From: Cellulophaga sp. BC115SP
Lineage (GTDB): Bacteria > Bacteroidota > Bacteroidia > Cytophagales > Spirosomataceae
Assembly: GCF_009905545.1 (NCBI RefSeq)
Contig: NZ_JAAALB010000006.1
Location: forward strand, 186,001 to 250,000
DNA length: 64,000 nt
Direction of reading: 5' to 3'
A program made the translations under genes and the position numbers. Below are positions 1 to 9,288 of the stretch, piece by piece; positions within the stretch are counted from its first letter, which is position 1; the number at the start of each line of letters is the position of its first letter. The notes under the pieces are model-generated. The model made no database searches, was not told the origin of the DNA, and saw nothing but the letters and a program-made list of their open reading frames with translations.

Positions 1-106
1 CCATAGTATTTGTTGGAGGGTTTTGTACATGAGAAGGTGTTTTAGATAATTGAAACGTAGACTATTTCTACATTGAATTGAACAGCATTTCAAGACTTAC
101 ATCCTC

Positions 107-541
107 TTAAGCTTGTTTATCAAATAAAAGCCCCATATCTATCAATGTCTTTCTAAATGCTGGAGTATTGAAATCTACAAGTCCTGTCAAAATTCCTTTC
201 CCTAAACCATAAATAAAAGGCCCAGGTCTGTCACTCTATCCGATTCCAAACTCTCTAGGCTCATACCCAGCTCTACGTCCGAGAATTCTTAGTCGTTTTT
301 CTGGAGTAAGTTGTTCAATAATCAAATTTACGCAGGGATAGATTTTATCAGGAGATATAAAAACTTGATCCGTTATTTCATACACGATATTTTCTTTACC
401 ATTAACTATTTTTGAACCATATATTTGCCACAAAAACTCTAATTCATAGTCTGTATAGTCCCTTCCAGCATGCATTTGTGCATAAAGAATTAGCTCATCA
501 ATTGTTTTATCAACAAATTTTATGAAGTCTTCAAGGTGCAT
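107..541 (-). pseudogene. Small unknown protein gene interrupted by an in-frame TAG
   Basis: The reading frame starts at MHLEDFIKF (ATG at 539-541), runs 101 codons, meets TAG at 236-238, and then stays open in the same frame for about 42 more codons to a TAA at 107-109. The part after the stop reads like real protein (RPGPFIYGLGKGILTGLVDF, later ending FDKQA). The most economical reading is a soluble protein of about 144 residues cut by one nonsense mutation. I do not recognise the family; it is acidic, without signal peptide or membrane segment. A sequencing error at the TAG is the main alternative. No frame shift is needed to join the halves. Confidence 0.6.
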
Positions 542-685
542 GGTGTATTAGATGTTTCTGTAAAGTTAAAATTCTCAAATCTCCATAGTGTATGACTAAG
601 TCAAACGAAATGACAAGTGAAAGAGATAGTTTGGAACACTGAAATTGAAACGGTAAAAAGATAGTTTACAGAGTATAAATAAAGA

Positions 686-1192
686 TTAACTTTCCCAAGT
701 AATATGGTCGAGTTTTCCTTTTATATCAGTCTTAACTACCAATAATTGATTACAGGGCTCCCCTTCAATTTCAATCGAGTAATCAAAAACTACAGAGTAA
801 CCTATAGAAGCATTATCTGGATATAATCCAACTCTGATCAATATAAGTTTATTTAGTAATTGTTTTTCTTTTGAAATAGATTTGTCATTATAATCAATAA
901 TCTCTTGTAACTCTTCTTCAAAAAGCTCTTCTAAATAAAAAGTTATATAATCACGGGTTTCTCCTTTTTTCTTAAAATCTTTATTAATCTGTTTTCTATT
1001 TTCCTCATCAATTGCAGAAATATTATTTAGTATATGATTTATTTCTAGCGCTTGTTCTTCATCTATACTTTCATTTTCAAAGTTTATATCTAAGTTTAGA
1101 GCCTTATTACTATAGATTGTCTTAGTTCTATAGTCCTTTTCCAATTGAGTAATATTTATTACTCCAAAATAGGTTAAATCAAAAGTCTTCAT
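686..1192 (-). CDS. DUF2004 family protein
   Basis: This encodes about 168 residues starting MKTFDLTYFGVI. The pattern of a short beta segment near the start, the central stretch LDINFENESID, and the C-terminal LIRVGLYPD and GKLDHITWES resembles the DUF2004 family as I know it, a group of small soluble proteins of unknown role common in Bacteroidota. A longer start 90 bases upstream (MGGIWKLSKS) is possible, but that extension is hydrophobic and basic and unlike the family, so I chose the inner ATG at 1190-1192. No signal peptide is seen. The gene is monocistronic, with about 145 bases to the broken gene downstream. Confidence 0.7.
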   Translation of the reverse strand: MKTFDLTYFGVINITQLEKDYRTKTIYSNKALNLDINFENESIDEEQALEINHILNNISAIDEENRKQINKDFKKKGETRDYITFYLEELFEEELQEIIDYNDKSISKEKQLLNKLILIRVGLYPDNASIGYSVVFDYSIEIEGEPCNQLLVVKTDIKGKLDHITWES

Positions 1193-1300
1193 TAAAGCGA
1201 GAATTATTTTTGTTTTTATAAATATAGTGATAGTACTAGAATGTAAAATTAGAGATTTTGAAAGTTTCCATATCCCACCCACCTTCCTTATTTTACAACT

Positions 1301-2134
1301 CTATCTCCAAAACTTAGGAAAAAACGCTGGAGTTTGACTCATATAGTCTAGGTATTGGGGTTTGGTTTCTACGAGTCTTTCTTCGAGTAGAGCTACGCCT
1401 GAAACTTTCATCAAGAGAAAAGTCATTAATAGAGGGCTTAAGACCGTCCAGCCTGCTCCTGCTGCGACAGCAAAACCAAAATATCCCCACCATAATACGG
1501 CATCGCCAAAATAATTGGGATGGCGTGTGTATTGCCACAAACCACTATCAAATACTTTGCCTTTGTTTTGTGGGTTAGCTTTGAATTGAGCTAATTGCCA
1601 GTCGCCAAGGGCTTCGAATACAAAGCCTGCCAACCAAACGATGCCCCCCAACGCATCGACCCATGTCCAGCCTGTAAAAGGTGTATGTTGGGTAAAAAAG
1701 AGGGGTAACGAAATCAACCAAAGCAATATGCCTTGTAATAGATATACCCTAAAATATGATCGCCACCAATATTTATCTCCATGTGCTTCGCGGAAAGCTT
1801 GATAGCGATAGTCCTCTCCTTTTCCATGATTACGGACTGCTATATGTGTCGACAACCGTATTCCCCAAATCGAGACTAATACGCATAACACTAGCGCCCG
1901 TGGATTGGAATCGGGTAAAAGTCCGTACCAGAGCCATGCCAAAATCACAAAACCCATTCCCCAAAATGAATCTATGATGCTAGAGTCTTTGATGCGTAAA
2001 CTCCAAAGCCAAAGTAACGTAAGACAAAGCCATAGAAGTCCTGCACCCCAAGCCAAGGGTGTAAAAAAGTAAGATAATACGACCATTCCGCCCAACAAAG
2101 AAATAGCCATCACAAGCAATAAGATATTTTTCAT
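1301..2134 (-). CDS. DUF1295 membrane protein (steroid 5-alpha-reductase/ICMT-like fold)
   Basis: An integral membrane protein of 277 residues with about seven hydrophobic segments. The C-terminal half carries the DUF1295 signature: FDSGLWQYTRHPNYFGDAVLWWG followed by LLEERLVETKPQYLDYMSQTPAFFPKF. This RHPNYFG core is shared with isoprenylcysteine methyltransferases and steroid reductases, which act on lipid-like substrates in the membrane; the substrate of the DUF1295 branch is not established. The start at MKNILLLVMAIS (2132-2134) puts the first membrane helix at the N-terminus; a start 39 bases upstream is also open. It stands alone, 153 bases downstream of priA on the same strand. Confidence 0.85.
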   Translation of the reverse strand: MKNILLLVMAISLLGGMVVLSYFFTPLAWGAGLLWLCLTLLWLWSLRIKDSSIIDSFWGMGFVILAWLWYGLLPDSNPRALVLCVLVSIWGIRLSTHIAVRNHGKGEDYRYQAFREAHGDKYWWRSYFRVYLLQGILLWLISLPLFFTQHTPFTGWTWVDALGGIVWLAGFVFEALGDWQLAQFKANPQNKGKVFDSGLWQYTRHPNYFGDAVLWWGYFGFAVAAGAGWTVLSPLLMTFLLMKVSGVALLEERLVETKPQYLDYMSQTPAFFPKFWR

Positions 2135-2287
2135 AATGATATAGGAAGCAAAGTTTAAGTAGCAGGTATCCACCTAGCGATATACGAACTTTATATCTTA
2201 TTTGGATTTTATCTGTTGGAAGGTTCAGGAAAGATTCATCATTGACTGTGTATCTTTCCTGAAAGCTGATAACCAAAAGCGCAATGC

Positions 2288-4792
2288 CTATCCACAATCC
2301 ACATCGATGATAATACTGCTACCCTTATATTCTTTTCCAACCGAGATTGCTTCGATTTGTTCAGAGATATAATTTTTCACTGCTTTGAGAGGTAAGTTCT
2401 TTTCGAGTTTAATCATAATTTCATAAATAAACTGATTACGAACTCGTTCTACAAGCGGTCTTTCTGGACCTAAAACCCTTGCTGCACTGAGTTTTTCTAC
2501 GAGTTTAGCCCCTAAATCCTTGGCAGCTTTGTCGGCCGTTGCATCTTCGGTATGTTTCACAATAATCTTAATCAATCTAGTAAAAGGCGGATAACGAAAG
2601 GCTTCGCGCTCTGCTATTTCCTGCGAATACATTCCCTCATAATCACTTTCAATGATTTGCTGCAAAATCGGCTGTTTAGTATTGTTCGTTTGTATTAATA
2701 CATTTCCTCGAATCGACCTGCGACCTGCTCTACCTGCTACTTGGGTCAGCATCTGAAAAGCTTTTTCTGTAGCCCTAAAGTCTGGGAAATTAATCATTTT
2801 GTCGGCATCAAAAATGCAGACTAAACTCACTTTTTCAAAATCCAATCCTTTCGATACCATCTGTGTACCAACCAATATATCGACTGCTCCTTTTTCTACT
2901 TCATTAATCAAAGTTTGAAAAGCCGTTTTGGTACGTGTCGTATCTAAGTCCATACGAGCGATTTTGGCTTCGGGGAAAAGTAACTGTAATTCTTCTTCGA
3001 TTTTTTCAGTACCATAACCTCTCGTTCGCAATTTGACCGAACCACAAGCCTGACAAGTGCGGTGCATCGACTCATGATAACCACAATAATGGCAACGCAA
3101 CTCTTGTTCACGATAATGATACGTCAAGCTTACGTCGCAATTTGGACAAGACACTATTGTATCACAGTCATCACACTGTATATAAGGTGAATACCCACGA
3201 CGGTTTTGAAACAAAATCGTTTGTTCTTTTTGCTCAAAATTCAGTCGAATGGCATCCAACATCATGTTTGAAAAATCACCCTTGACCTCCTTATTTTTAC
3301 GAGCATACTTCACATCAATTAATCGAATATCGGGTAGCTGGGCATTGCCAAAACGTTGTTTCATCGTTACCAAACCATAGCGACCTGTCAAGGCATTGTA
3401 ATACGTCTCGATGGCAGGCGTAGCTGAGCCTAGCAATACTTTGGCTTTTTGCTTATGCGCTATCACCACCGCTACATCACGAGCATGATAACGTGGCGCA
3501 GGGTCAAATTGCTTATAAGATGTTTCATGCTCTTCATCAACGATAATGAGTCCTAAGTTATCGAAAGGCAAAAACACCGCAGAACGTACGCCAATTACAA
3601 ACTGGAATTTGCCAGAAATAACTCCTTTCCAAACTTCTACTCGCTCATTATCTGAAAATTTAGAGTGGTATATCCCCATTTTATCCCCAAACACCTTGCG
3701 CAAGCGAACTACAATCTGTGTCGTTAGGGCAATTTCAGGCAATAGATAAAGGACTTGCGAACCACCTGCCAATACTTGCTCTATGAGGTTGATATATACC
3801 TCTGTTTTGCCACTACCCGTAATTCCATGCAATAAAACGGTATCTTTTTCTTCGAAAGATTGCATGATTTCTGCCATTGCTCGCTTTTGTGCTTCAGACA
3901 ATTCAGGCGTTGGAGCTTCCACAAAGTCAACATCTTCCTCAAATCGACTTACGATTACATCAAATTGTTCGAGAATACCATTTTTCAATAAAGTATTCAA
4001 AGAACTATCCGAAATTTCGGCTTTGGTTAGCGTACTTTTTTCTAAGCCTTTGGCATTGAGTGCTGGAGTGCGCAATACGGGTACATAACGCAAGTATTGC
4101 AAAATCACTTCTAACTGTTTGGGCGTTTTTTCAAGCTCACCCAACAAGGCTGTCAAATATCCAGCCTCCTCATAAAAGTGGTTGAGACGTACTTTTCGAA
4201 TGATTTTGGGCGTATATTTTTCTTTGACTTCCTCAAAAACAATAATGGCTTGCTTTTGTACCAAAGCCTTAATAAGGTGATACACATTTTTGACATCGGC
4301 AAAACGGGCAAGTTCGTCGTAGGTAAGCGACTGATGTTTTTTGAGTTCTTCTATAATTACCCCCTCACGCTCTGTCAAAAGTTCTGGGCGGTCAAATTCT
4401 GGATTAAATTGTACTTTCGACAAGCTGGAGATTTTGAGTCCAGACGGTAACGCCACATTGAGCACCTCGCCCACGTGACACATATAATAATCTGCAATCC
4501 ACTGAAATAGCTCTATCTGTTGTGGCGTGACCAGAGGTGCATCGTCCAATAATTCAAGAATATATTTGGCTTGATATTTTTGGGGTGGCTGATGATGTAA
4601 ACGAGCAATAACAGCAGTTACTACTTTAGATTTTCCAAATTGCACAATTACCCTTGCTCCTACCCGAATATGCTGGGCAAAATCACGAGGGACTCGGTAT
4701 GTAAACAAATTTGGCACCGCTACAGGCACGATTACATCGGCGAAGACGGTGTTTTCCTCTTGGAAATCTAGGGTGTTTTCTTGCAATAACAT
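2288..4792 (-). CDS. priA: Primosomal protein N' (replication restart helicase PriA)
   Basis: PriA reloads the replicative helicase at stalled forks. The roughly 834-residue product shows the N-terminal DNA-binding region (FADVIVPVAVPNLFTY), a Walker A loop GITGSGKT near residue 325, the DEEH Walker B box near 417, a zinc region near 537-590 with paired cysteines (CDDC, CPNC, CHYC, CQAC), and the helicase motifs VGTQMVSKGLDF and QVAGRAGR. Length is normal. The ATG at 4790-4792 was chosen because homologues have a short leader before the FADVIVP strand; an ATG 24 bases earlier is also open and no ribosome-binding site decides between them. Confidence 0.96.
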   Translation of the reverse strand: MLLQENTLDFQEENTVFADVIVPVAVPNLFTYRVPRDFAQHIRVGARVIVQFGKSKVVTAVIARLHHQPPQKYQAKYILELLDDAPLVTPQQIELFQWIADYYMCHVGEVLNVALPSGLKISSLSKVQFNPEFDRPELLTEREGVIIEELKKHQSLTYDELARFADVKNVYHLIKALVQKQAIIVFEEVKEKYTPKIIRKVRLNHFYEEAGYLTALLGELEKTPKQLEVILQYLRYVPVLRTPALNAKGLEKSTLTKAEISDSSLNTLLKNGILEQFDVIVSRFEEDVDFVEAPTPELSEAQKRAMAEIMQSFEEKDTVLLHGITGSGKTEVYINLIEQVLAGGSQVLYLLPEIALTTQIVVRLRKVFGDKMGIYHSKFSDNERVEVWKGVISGKFQFVIGVRSAVFLPFDNLGLIIVDEEHETSYKQFDPAPRYHARDVAVVIAHKQKAKVLLGSATPAIETYYNALTGRYGLVTMKQRFGNAQLPDIRLIDVKYARKNKEVKGDFSNMMLDAIRLNFEQKEQTILFQNRRGYSPYIQCDDCDTIVSCPNCDVSLTYHYREQELRCHYCGYHESMHRTCQACGSVKLRTRGYGTEKIEEELQLLFPEAKIARMDLDTTRTKTAFQTLINEVEKGAVDILVGTQMVSKGLDFEKVSLVCIFDADKMINFPDFRATEKAFQMLTQVAGRAGRRSIRGNVLIQTNNTKQPILQQIIESDYEGMYSQEIAEREAFRYPPFTRLIKIIVKHTEDATADKAAKDLGAKLVEKLSAARVLGPERPLVERVRNQFIYEIMIKLEKNLPLKAVKNYISEQIEAISVGKEYKGSSIIIDVDCG

Positions 4793-4816
4793 AATGCAAT
4801 TTACAGTAAAAATCAT

Positions 4817-5171
4817 TTTGGTCGGCTCGCCGACTTTCTTAAACTATGCTTTTGCTGTAGATTTGTTTTTTAGAGGGGATAGGGGTTAGGCAATGAGGGG
4901 ACAGGGATTAGGCAAAAAGGCACAAAGTGGTTTTAGGGGATAGGGTTGAGGGTTTAGGGGAGGATTTTTTGATTTTAGGTTCAAAGGGGTCAGGCACAGA
5001 GGATGCTTTGCGTCTAATAAATCAAATATCAATGATAAAAAAGAGGATTGAGTAAATTGTAAATATATTCCATTTACATCCTTGGTTTGATAAACAAGGC
5101 ATTGCGTGCCTACAAATAAAAAAATATTCACAAATCACTAAATCACCATTCACTAAATCACTCAATAAAAC
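4817..5171. other. Repeat-rich gap between priA and lysE-like gene
   Basis: No gene is credible here. Bases 4872-4970 are a degenerate G-rich run of AGGGGAT/TTAGGGG-like units that includes AGGCACAAAGTG at 4919-4930. Bases 5126-5167 hold repeats of the AATCACTAAATCACTCA type, with CACCATTCAC inside. Both repeat types recur in reverse orientation downstream of the next gene. The gap must hold the divergent promoters for priA and the exporter, but no clear TAnnTTTG element was found. Confidence 0.6.
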
Positions 5172-5795
5172 ATGCTCATCTTTCTCTGTACCATGATTAT
5201 TAGCTTTATGGGTTCGCTTCAGCCCGGACCGCTCAATATGTCGGTGGTACAATTAAGTCTGAATGATAATCCCAAAGGTGCGTTAAAAATGAATGTAGGT
5301 GGATGCATTCCTGAGTTTGTTTACAGTTTATTGGCGGCAGAAGGATTAGTGATTTTTCAGTATTATCCGTGGTTACTGACCTATTTGCAATGGGGAGTAG
5401 TTCCTTTGTTATTGATATTAGCCTATTTTACATGGGTAAGTAAACCTCAAACACATGCGGAAGATTTGGGAAAAACGCCCTCAAAAGCACATTTTTGGAA
5501 AGGCTTAATGCTATCTATTTTCAATCCACAATTATTGCCGTTTTGGATGATTGTATTGATTAATTATCAAACGTTTTCATGGCTAAAAGTACAGACTTAT
5601 CCACATAAAATTGCTTTTGCTGTTGGGGCATCTGTCGGAGCTTTTCTGTTAAACTATTTTTACAGTCAACTAGCCTTGAAATACAAAGACCAAATTTTTG
5701 CTAAAATTCAACAAGAAACCGTTCAGAAATGGATGGCATATATTTTTATCATTATGGCTATCGCACAAGGTGGGAAGTTATTGAGTGAGCTGTGA
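5172..5795 (+). CDS. LysE/RhtB-family amino-acid exporter-like protein
   Basis: The 207-residue protein has six predicted membrane segments and the LysE-family N-terminal motif, here FMGSLQPGPLNMSVVQLSL with the conserved QPGP turn, followed by GGCIPEFVYS and a later FNPQLLPFW loop. Members export amino acids or related small metabolites across the inner membrane; the substrate cannot be read from sequence. Length matches the family (about 200). The start has no alternative further in. It is flanked on both sides by inverted copies of intergenic repeats. Confidence 0.85.
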   Translation: MLIFLCTMIISFMGSLQPGPLNMSVVQLSLNDNPKGALKMNVGGCIPEFVYSLLAAEGLVIFQYYPWLLTYLQWGVVPLLLILAYFTWVSKPQTHAEDLGKTPSKAHFWKGLMLSIFNPQLLPFWMIVLINYQTFSWLKVQTYPHKIAFAVGASVGAFLLNYFYSQLALKYKDQIFAKIQQETVQKWMAYIFIIMAIAQGGKLLSEL

Positions 5796-5880
5796 ATGGT
5801 GAATGGTGAATTGTGAGTAATGAATTGCTAATCATGAAAATAAAATCCTAACTATCAATACATTACACCTTTACCCTTTG

Positions 5881-6080
5881 TAACTATTCACTACAAAAAA
5901 CTAAAACACTTTGCGCCTCTGTGCCTGAGTAACTGTTCACTTTACAAAAAACTAAACACACTTTGTGCCTCTGTGCCTCTGTAACTGTTCACTTTACAAA
6001 AAACTAAACACACTCTGTGCCTTAGTAACTGTTCACTAAAAAAAACACTCTGTGCCTTTGTGCCTCTGTAACTGTTCACT
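5881..6080. repeat. Imperfect tandem repeat, about 4-5 units of 43-52 bases
   Basis: Units begin at 5881, 5930, 5982, 6026 and 6069 with TAACTGTTCACT (first unit TAACTATTCACT), followed by an A-rich stretch and CACTTTGTGCCTCTGTGCCT or a shorter version. Unit lengths are about 49, 52, 44 and 43 bases, so copies have diverged by small deletions. The last partial unit runs up to the start codon of the downstream ATP-grasp gene, where ACTCATAAAAAAATG is itself doubled. Confidence 0.85.
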
Positions 6081-6089
6081 CATAAAAAA

Positions 6090-7118
6090 ATGACTCATAA
6101 AAAAATACAATGGCCATTATGGCTCATCAAAATCTTTACTTACGAATATTGGACATGGTGGGCTTTTTATATACCACTCATCCCCTATTGGCTTTATCAG
6201 GCTTTTCGAACAAAATCATTGACCTTTTTTACCAATGCTGACCCGTGCATTGATTATGGTGGTTTTTTTGGGGAATCCAAAATAGATATTCTAAAGCAAA
6301 TCCCTGCGCAGTATCTTCCTCAAACGATTTTTATCACCAAAGGATGTTCTTTTGACTTTGTATTAGAGCAAATCAAAATGTTAGAATATCCGCTTATTTG
6401 TAAGCCAAATGTGGGAGAAAGAGGTACAGAGGTAGAAAAAATTGTAGATGAAAAAGCGCTCAAAAACTATTTTGACGGCCATCCTATCGACTTTATTATT
6501 CAGGAATATGTCAGCTATGATATTGAGTTAGGCGTATTGTATTATCGTATGCCAAACGAGGAACGGGGCTATGTGACTTCGGTCGTAAAAAAAGAATTTC
6601 TATCGGTTATTGGCGATGGTGAATCAAGCATCGAAACTTTGATGCAACAAAGTACTCGCGCACGTTTTCAGTTGGAAACTATGAAAAAGCGATTGGGAAT
6701 GGATTTTTATAAAATTCCACAGCGTCATGAACGAATTTTGCTAGAACCCATCGGAAATCATTGTAGAGGCACTAAATTTCTAAATGGCAATGAATTAATC
6801 AATGTACAACTGCATGAGGTTTTTAATAAAATTGCCAAGCCTATCGAGGGTTTTCATTACGGCAGATTTGATATGCGTGTACGCTCGATTCAGGATTTGT
6901 ACAAAGGGCAGTATATCCGAGTGATGGAGCTTAACGGGGTAAGTGCCGAGCCTGGGCATATTTACGACCCCGAATACAAGCTTCTGAAAGCTTACAAAGA
7001 TTTGGCTTATCACTGGCGCATTATTGCAAATATTTCTATTCAGCAACAAAAGCTAGGAATCAAGCCCGTTCCAACCAAAGTTTTATGGAAAGTTATCAAA
7101 GAACACTTCAGGAAGTGA
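6090..7118 (+). CDS. ATP-grasp domain protein (D-Ala-D-Ala ligase-like), membrane-anchored
   Basis: The 342-residue product has a hydrophobic N-terminal region (LIKIFTYEYWTWWAFYIPLIPYW) that probably attaches it to the membrane, then an ATP-grasp fold: YPLICKPNVGERGTEVEKI is the ATP-binding lysine and loop, DFIIQEYVSYDIELGVLYYR the hinge, and GRFDMRV followed by VMELNGVSAEPGHIYDP holds the metal-binding acidic and Asn residues. Such enzymes join a carboxylate to an amine or thiol through an acyl phosphate; substrate unknown. The start falls at the end of a tandem repeat, with a repeated ATGACTCATAAAAAAAT context, so translation could start only at this ATG in frame. Confidence 0.82.
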   Translation: MTHKKIQWPLWLIKIFTYEYWTWWAFYIPLIPYWLYQAFRTKSLTFFTNADPCIDYGGFFGESKIDILKQIPAQYLPQTIFITKGCSFDFVLEQIKMLEYPLICKPNVGERGTEVEKIVDEKALKNYFDGHPIDFIIQEYVSYDIELGVLYYRMPNEERGYVTSVVKKEFLSVIGDGESSIETLMQQSTRARFQLETMKKRLGMDFYKIPQRHERILLEPIGNHCRGTKFLNGNELINVQLHEVFNKIAKPIEGFHYGRFDMRVRSIQDLYKGQYIRVMELNGVSAEPGHIYDPEYKLLKAYKDLAYHWRIIANISIQQQKLGIKPVPTKVLWKVIKEHFRK

Positions 7119-7336
7119 TGAGTTGGGCGTTATATATTGAGTGAATTGAGATTGAGTGAATGAGTGATTTTTCTTATAATCACTCCCCAAAATTATCGTA
7201 TAAATCTGCGTAAATAACAGGAAAAATTAATAATATATCTGTGACACATAATGACCGTATCCTTTTGATTATGAACTTGTTCCGATAACTGATATACTGT
7301 TAACTGATAACTTCTTTTTACTTGAGAGAAAAGTAA

Positions 7337-8023
7337 TTACAGAAAATCTATATATTGATATTGTACTTCGTTGGCATCTTTTACCACTTGCATAATACAT
7401 TGGGTCATCAGTGTATTATTGCGGTTCATTCGCATATCATTTTGAATATCGCCATTACCTCCATTTTGATGAAAATCTAATAGTATCTCTGGACTTATTC
7501 CTATTGGATATTGATTTAATAATTGCTCAAACCAATGTTCTCTTTCATGACGAATTTGGGCATTATACAGCGTTGCCGACGACCAGATATGAGACTTCTG
7601 GGCATCTTTTTCTGTAACAAATAATTGATGACCATCCCATCTGATTTCGGTGAGAAAAAGCTCTTTTTGATGTTCTATCACAATCAAAGTAAAGTTTTCG
7701 ATACCCTCAAAAAGGAATTCTTTTATAAAGGAAGATAGATTTTGTTTTTCGAAAAAAGCAGGAATAATCGTCCCTCTGCTTTGTCGATAAGGAGGTTGGT
7801 GAATATGGTTTTCGAATGCCCCATTCAATAAACATAAAGTAAAATTGTCGGAAGTAGCAATCCACGTACCACCTGCAAGAGCATCTTTAGGCATAAAAAC
7901 GCTTGTATTGCCGATTTGATAGGCTTGTGGTGGTATAGCTTTCGGACGGGCAGTTGCCTCGTCACGGTTGTTAGTCAGAATAAAATTTTGTTCCCCTTTC
8001 GGCACAAATGTCAAAACGCACAT
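7337..8023 (-). CDS. NRDE/TANGO2 family protein
   Basis: The family is named for the NRDE motif, seen here in FILTNNRDEATARP about 20 residues from the start, with GGTWIATSDNFTLCLLNGAF following. I chose the ATG at 8021-8023 (MCVLTFVPKG) because TANGO2 proteins begin Met-Cys, the Cys being a possible N-terminal nucleophile of an Ntn-hydrolase-like fold; the ATG 36 bases upstream would bury that Cys. The biochemical role is unsettled; the eukaryotic member is linked to haem and lipid handling. It lies 57 bases downstream of the DinB-like gene and probably shares its transcript. Confidence 0.87.
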   Translation of the reverse strand: MCVLTFVPKGEQNFILTNNRDEATARPKAIPPQAYQIGNTSVFMPKDALAGGTWIATSDNFTLCLLNGAFENHIHQPPYRQSRGTIIPAFFEKQNLSSFIKEFLFEGIENFTLIVIEHQKELFLTEIRWDGHQLFVTEKDAQKSHIWSSATLYNAQIRHEREHWFEQLLNQYPIGISPEILLDFHQNGGNGDIQNDMRMNRNNTLMTQCIMQVVKDANEVQYQYIDFL

Positions 8024-8080
8024 GGTTGTAATAGTAGCTTTAGGCGATGGGCAATTCAATAGCCCCTAAGCCTCTGAAAC

Positions 8081-8572
8081 TTATTTTTCTTTAAAACGAA
8101 TAGTTGAATAGGCAACGCCAAAGTTTTCGGGAATTTCGATCGTTGGGAAAGCCTCATTCAATCCGATTTTGATAATGGCTAAATGATGAATGGTATGCTC
8201 GATAAGATATACCAACTCACGATTAAAACTCGTCGGAATCTCCAAAAGTTCCTCTCCATCATAGCTTGTTGCTAGCATGAGCATTTTGTCTTCTTCCCAA
8301 AAAGTAAGTTTACCAATAATAGCCCCAAGCACCTGTAAGGTAAAGTATCTATCCGTCTCGATTTGGACTTTTCTTTCTCGGTTATCGTAGTTAACCGTTC
8401 CAGAAATATAGCCTTTGAGTAAGCACTGATAAAACTCCACAATATGACGCACATGTTGCCCAATAGAGTTATCGTGAAGTTGTTTGAGAGGTTTTTTATA
8501 CTGTTCATCACTCATCTGACCAAGCAAGTCAGTAAGTTGCGTAAGAACTTCTACGTTTGTTTGTGGTAACAT
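8081..8572 (-). CDS. DinB-superfamily protein
   Basis: The 163-residue protein is a four-helix DinB-like protein with the usual metal ligands: a first His in SIGQHVRHIVEFYQ and the late pair in LIEHTIHHLAIIKIGL. Family members bind a divalent metal and many are thiol-dependent transferases or of unknown activity; this one has no thiol partner gene nearby. Length is typical. It precedes the NRDE gene by 57 bases on the same strand, which suggests a two-gene operon. Confidence 0.85.
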   Translation of the reverse strand: MLPQTNVEVLTQLTDLLGQMSDEQYKKPLKQLHDNSIGQHVRHIVEFYQCLLKGYISGTVNYDNRERKVQIETDRYFTLQVLGAIIGKLTFWEEDKMLMLATSYDGEELLEIPTSFNRELVYLIEHTIHHLAIIKIGLNEAFPTIEIPENFGVAYSTIRFKEK

Positions 8573-8643
8573 TTTTAATAGTTCAGTGACCCTCTAGGTC
8601 GTCTAATTAATCAATTTATCTTTAAAAAGGGATAAGGTAATAA

Positions 8644-8726
8644 GGCAACAGGCACAAAGTGTATTTTGTAAAATAATACTTATCTCCTACTTAATTAAAC
8701 ACTTTGTGCCTTTGTACCCGTTGCCT
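8644..8726. repeat. Inverted repeat of the CACTTTGTGCC family
   Basis: AGGCACAAAGTGT at 8650-8662 pairs with ACACTTTGTGCCT at 8699-8711, and outer GGCAAC (8644-8649) pairs with GTTGCC (8720-8725), leaving a loop of about 36 bases. It lies between the divergent ends of the YceI gene and the upstream side of the DinB gene. It could end transcription of the YceI gene but lacks a clear T-run directly after the stem. Confidence 0.7.
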
Positions 8727-8742
8727 TTGCCCCTAATACTCT

Positions 8743-9288
8743 TTACTTTTTCACATTCAATACTATCGAAATATCTACATTGTCGCTCATTCCTAGTGTT
8801 CCGCCACCTACTTCCCAATCTCTACGGTTGATGATGGTTGAGCCTTTAAAGATAGCGTTTTCTCCTTCATTGATAAAAGAAAATGGAAGTCGGATATTTT
8901 TAGTAATTCCTTTCATCGTCAAAGCAAAAGTACCTACAAAACTCTCTCCATTAGCTTCTATTTTGAGTGACTTCATACTAATAGTCGGGTACTTAACTAC
9001 TTCAAAAAAACCTTCTTTTTCTTTCAAATGCCTGTTTCTTAAACTATTATCAGTATCTATAGTATTTGCTTCTACCGATCCATAGATAGATGATTGTGCC
9101 AAATGTTCGGGGTCAAAATGGATGGCACCTTGAAAACCTGACATTTTCCCGATTACTTCCGCTCCGAGCATCTTGATTTTGAAGGTAATATTTGAGCTCA
9201 CAGGATGCCAGACTTGCGAATAACTTGTGCCTATACTAATCCATAAAATGATAAAATAAACGAGCAAACGAATCTTGGAAGAAATCAT
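8743..9288 (-). CDS. YceI-family periplasmic protein
   Basis: A signal peptide (MISSKIRLLVYFIILWISIGTSYSQ) precedes a lipocalin-like YceI domain: VWHPVSSNITFKIKMLGAEVIGKMSGFQGAIHFD at the start and DWEVGGGTLGMSDNVDISIVLNVKK at the end. YceI proteins bind polyisoprenoid or related lipids in the periplasm; the ligand here is unknown. At 181 residues the length is normal. The gene is alone on its strand, with an 8644-8726 inverted repeat just downstream. Confidence 0.9.
   Translation of the reverse strand: MISSKIRLLVYFIILWISIGTSYSQVWHPVSSNITFKIKMLGAEVIGKMSGFQGAIHFDPEHLAQSSIYGSVEANTIDTDNSLRNRHLKEKEGFFEVVKYPTISMKSLKIEANGESFVGTFALTMKGITKNIRLPFSFINEGENAIFKGSTIINRRDWEVGGGTLGMSDNVDISIVLNVKK

Noticed and set aside
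1980-2297. Minus-strand frame between DUF1295 and priA, overlapping both
   Set aside because: Overlaps real genes on the same strand in another frame and has no recognisable domain or composition.
4886-5131. Small minus-strand frame in the gap before lysE-like gene
   Set aside because: Made of low-complexity repeats; no start context; not protein-like.
5881-6080. CRISPR array
   Set aside because: Unit lengths vary, spacers are not unique, and no cas gene is near; it is a degenerate tandem repeat.
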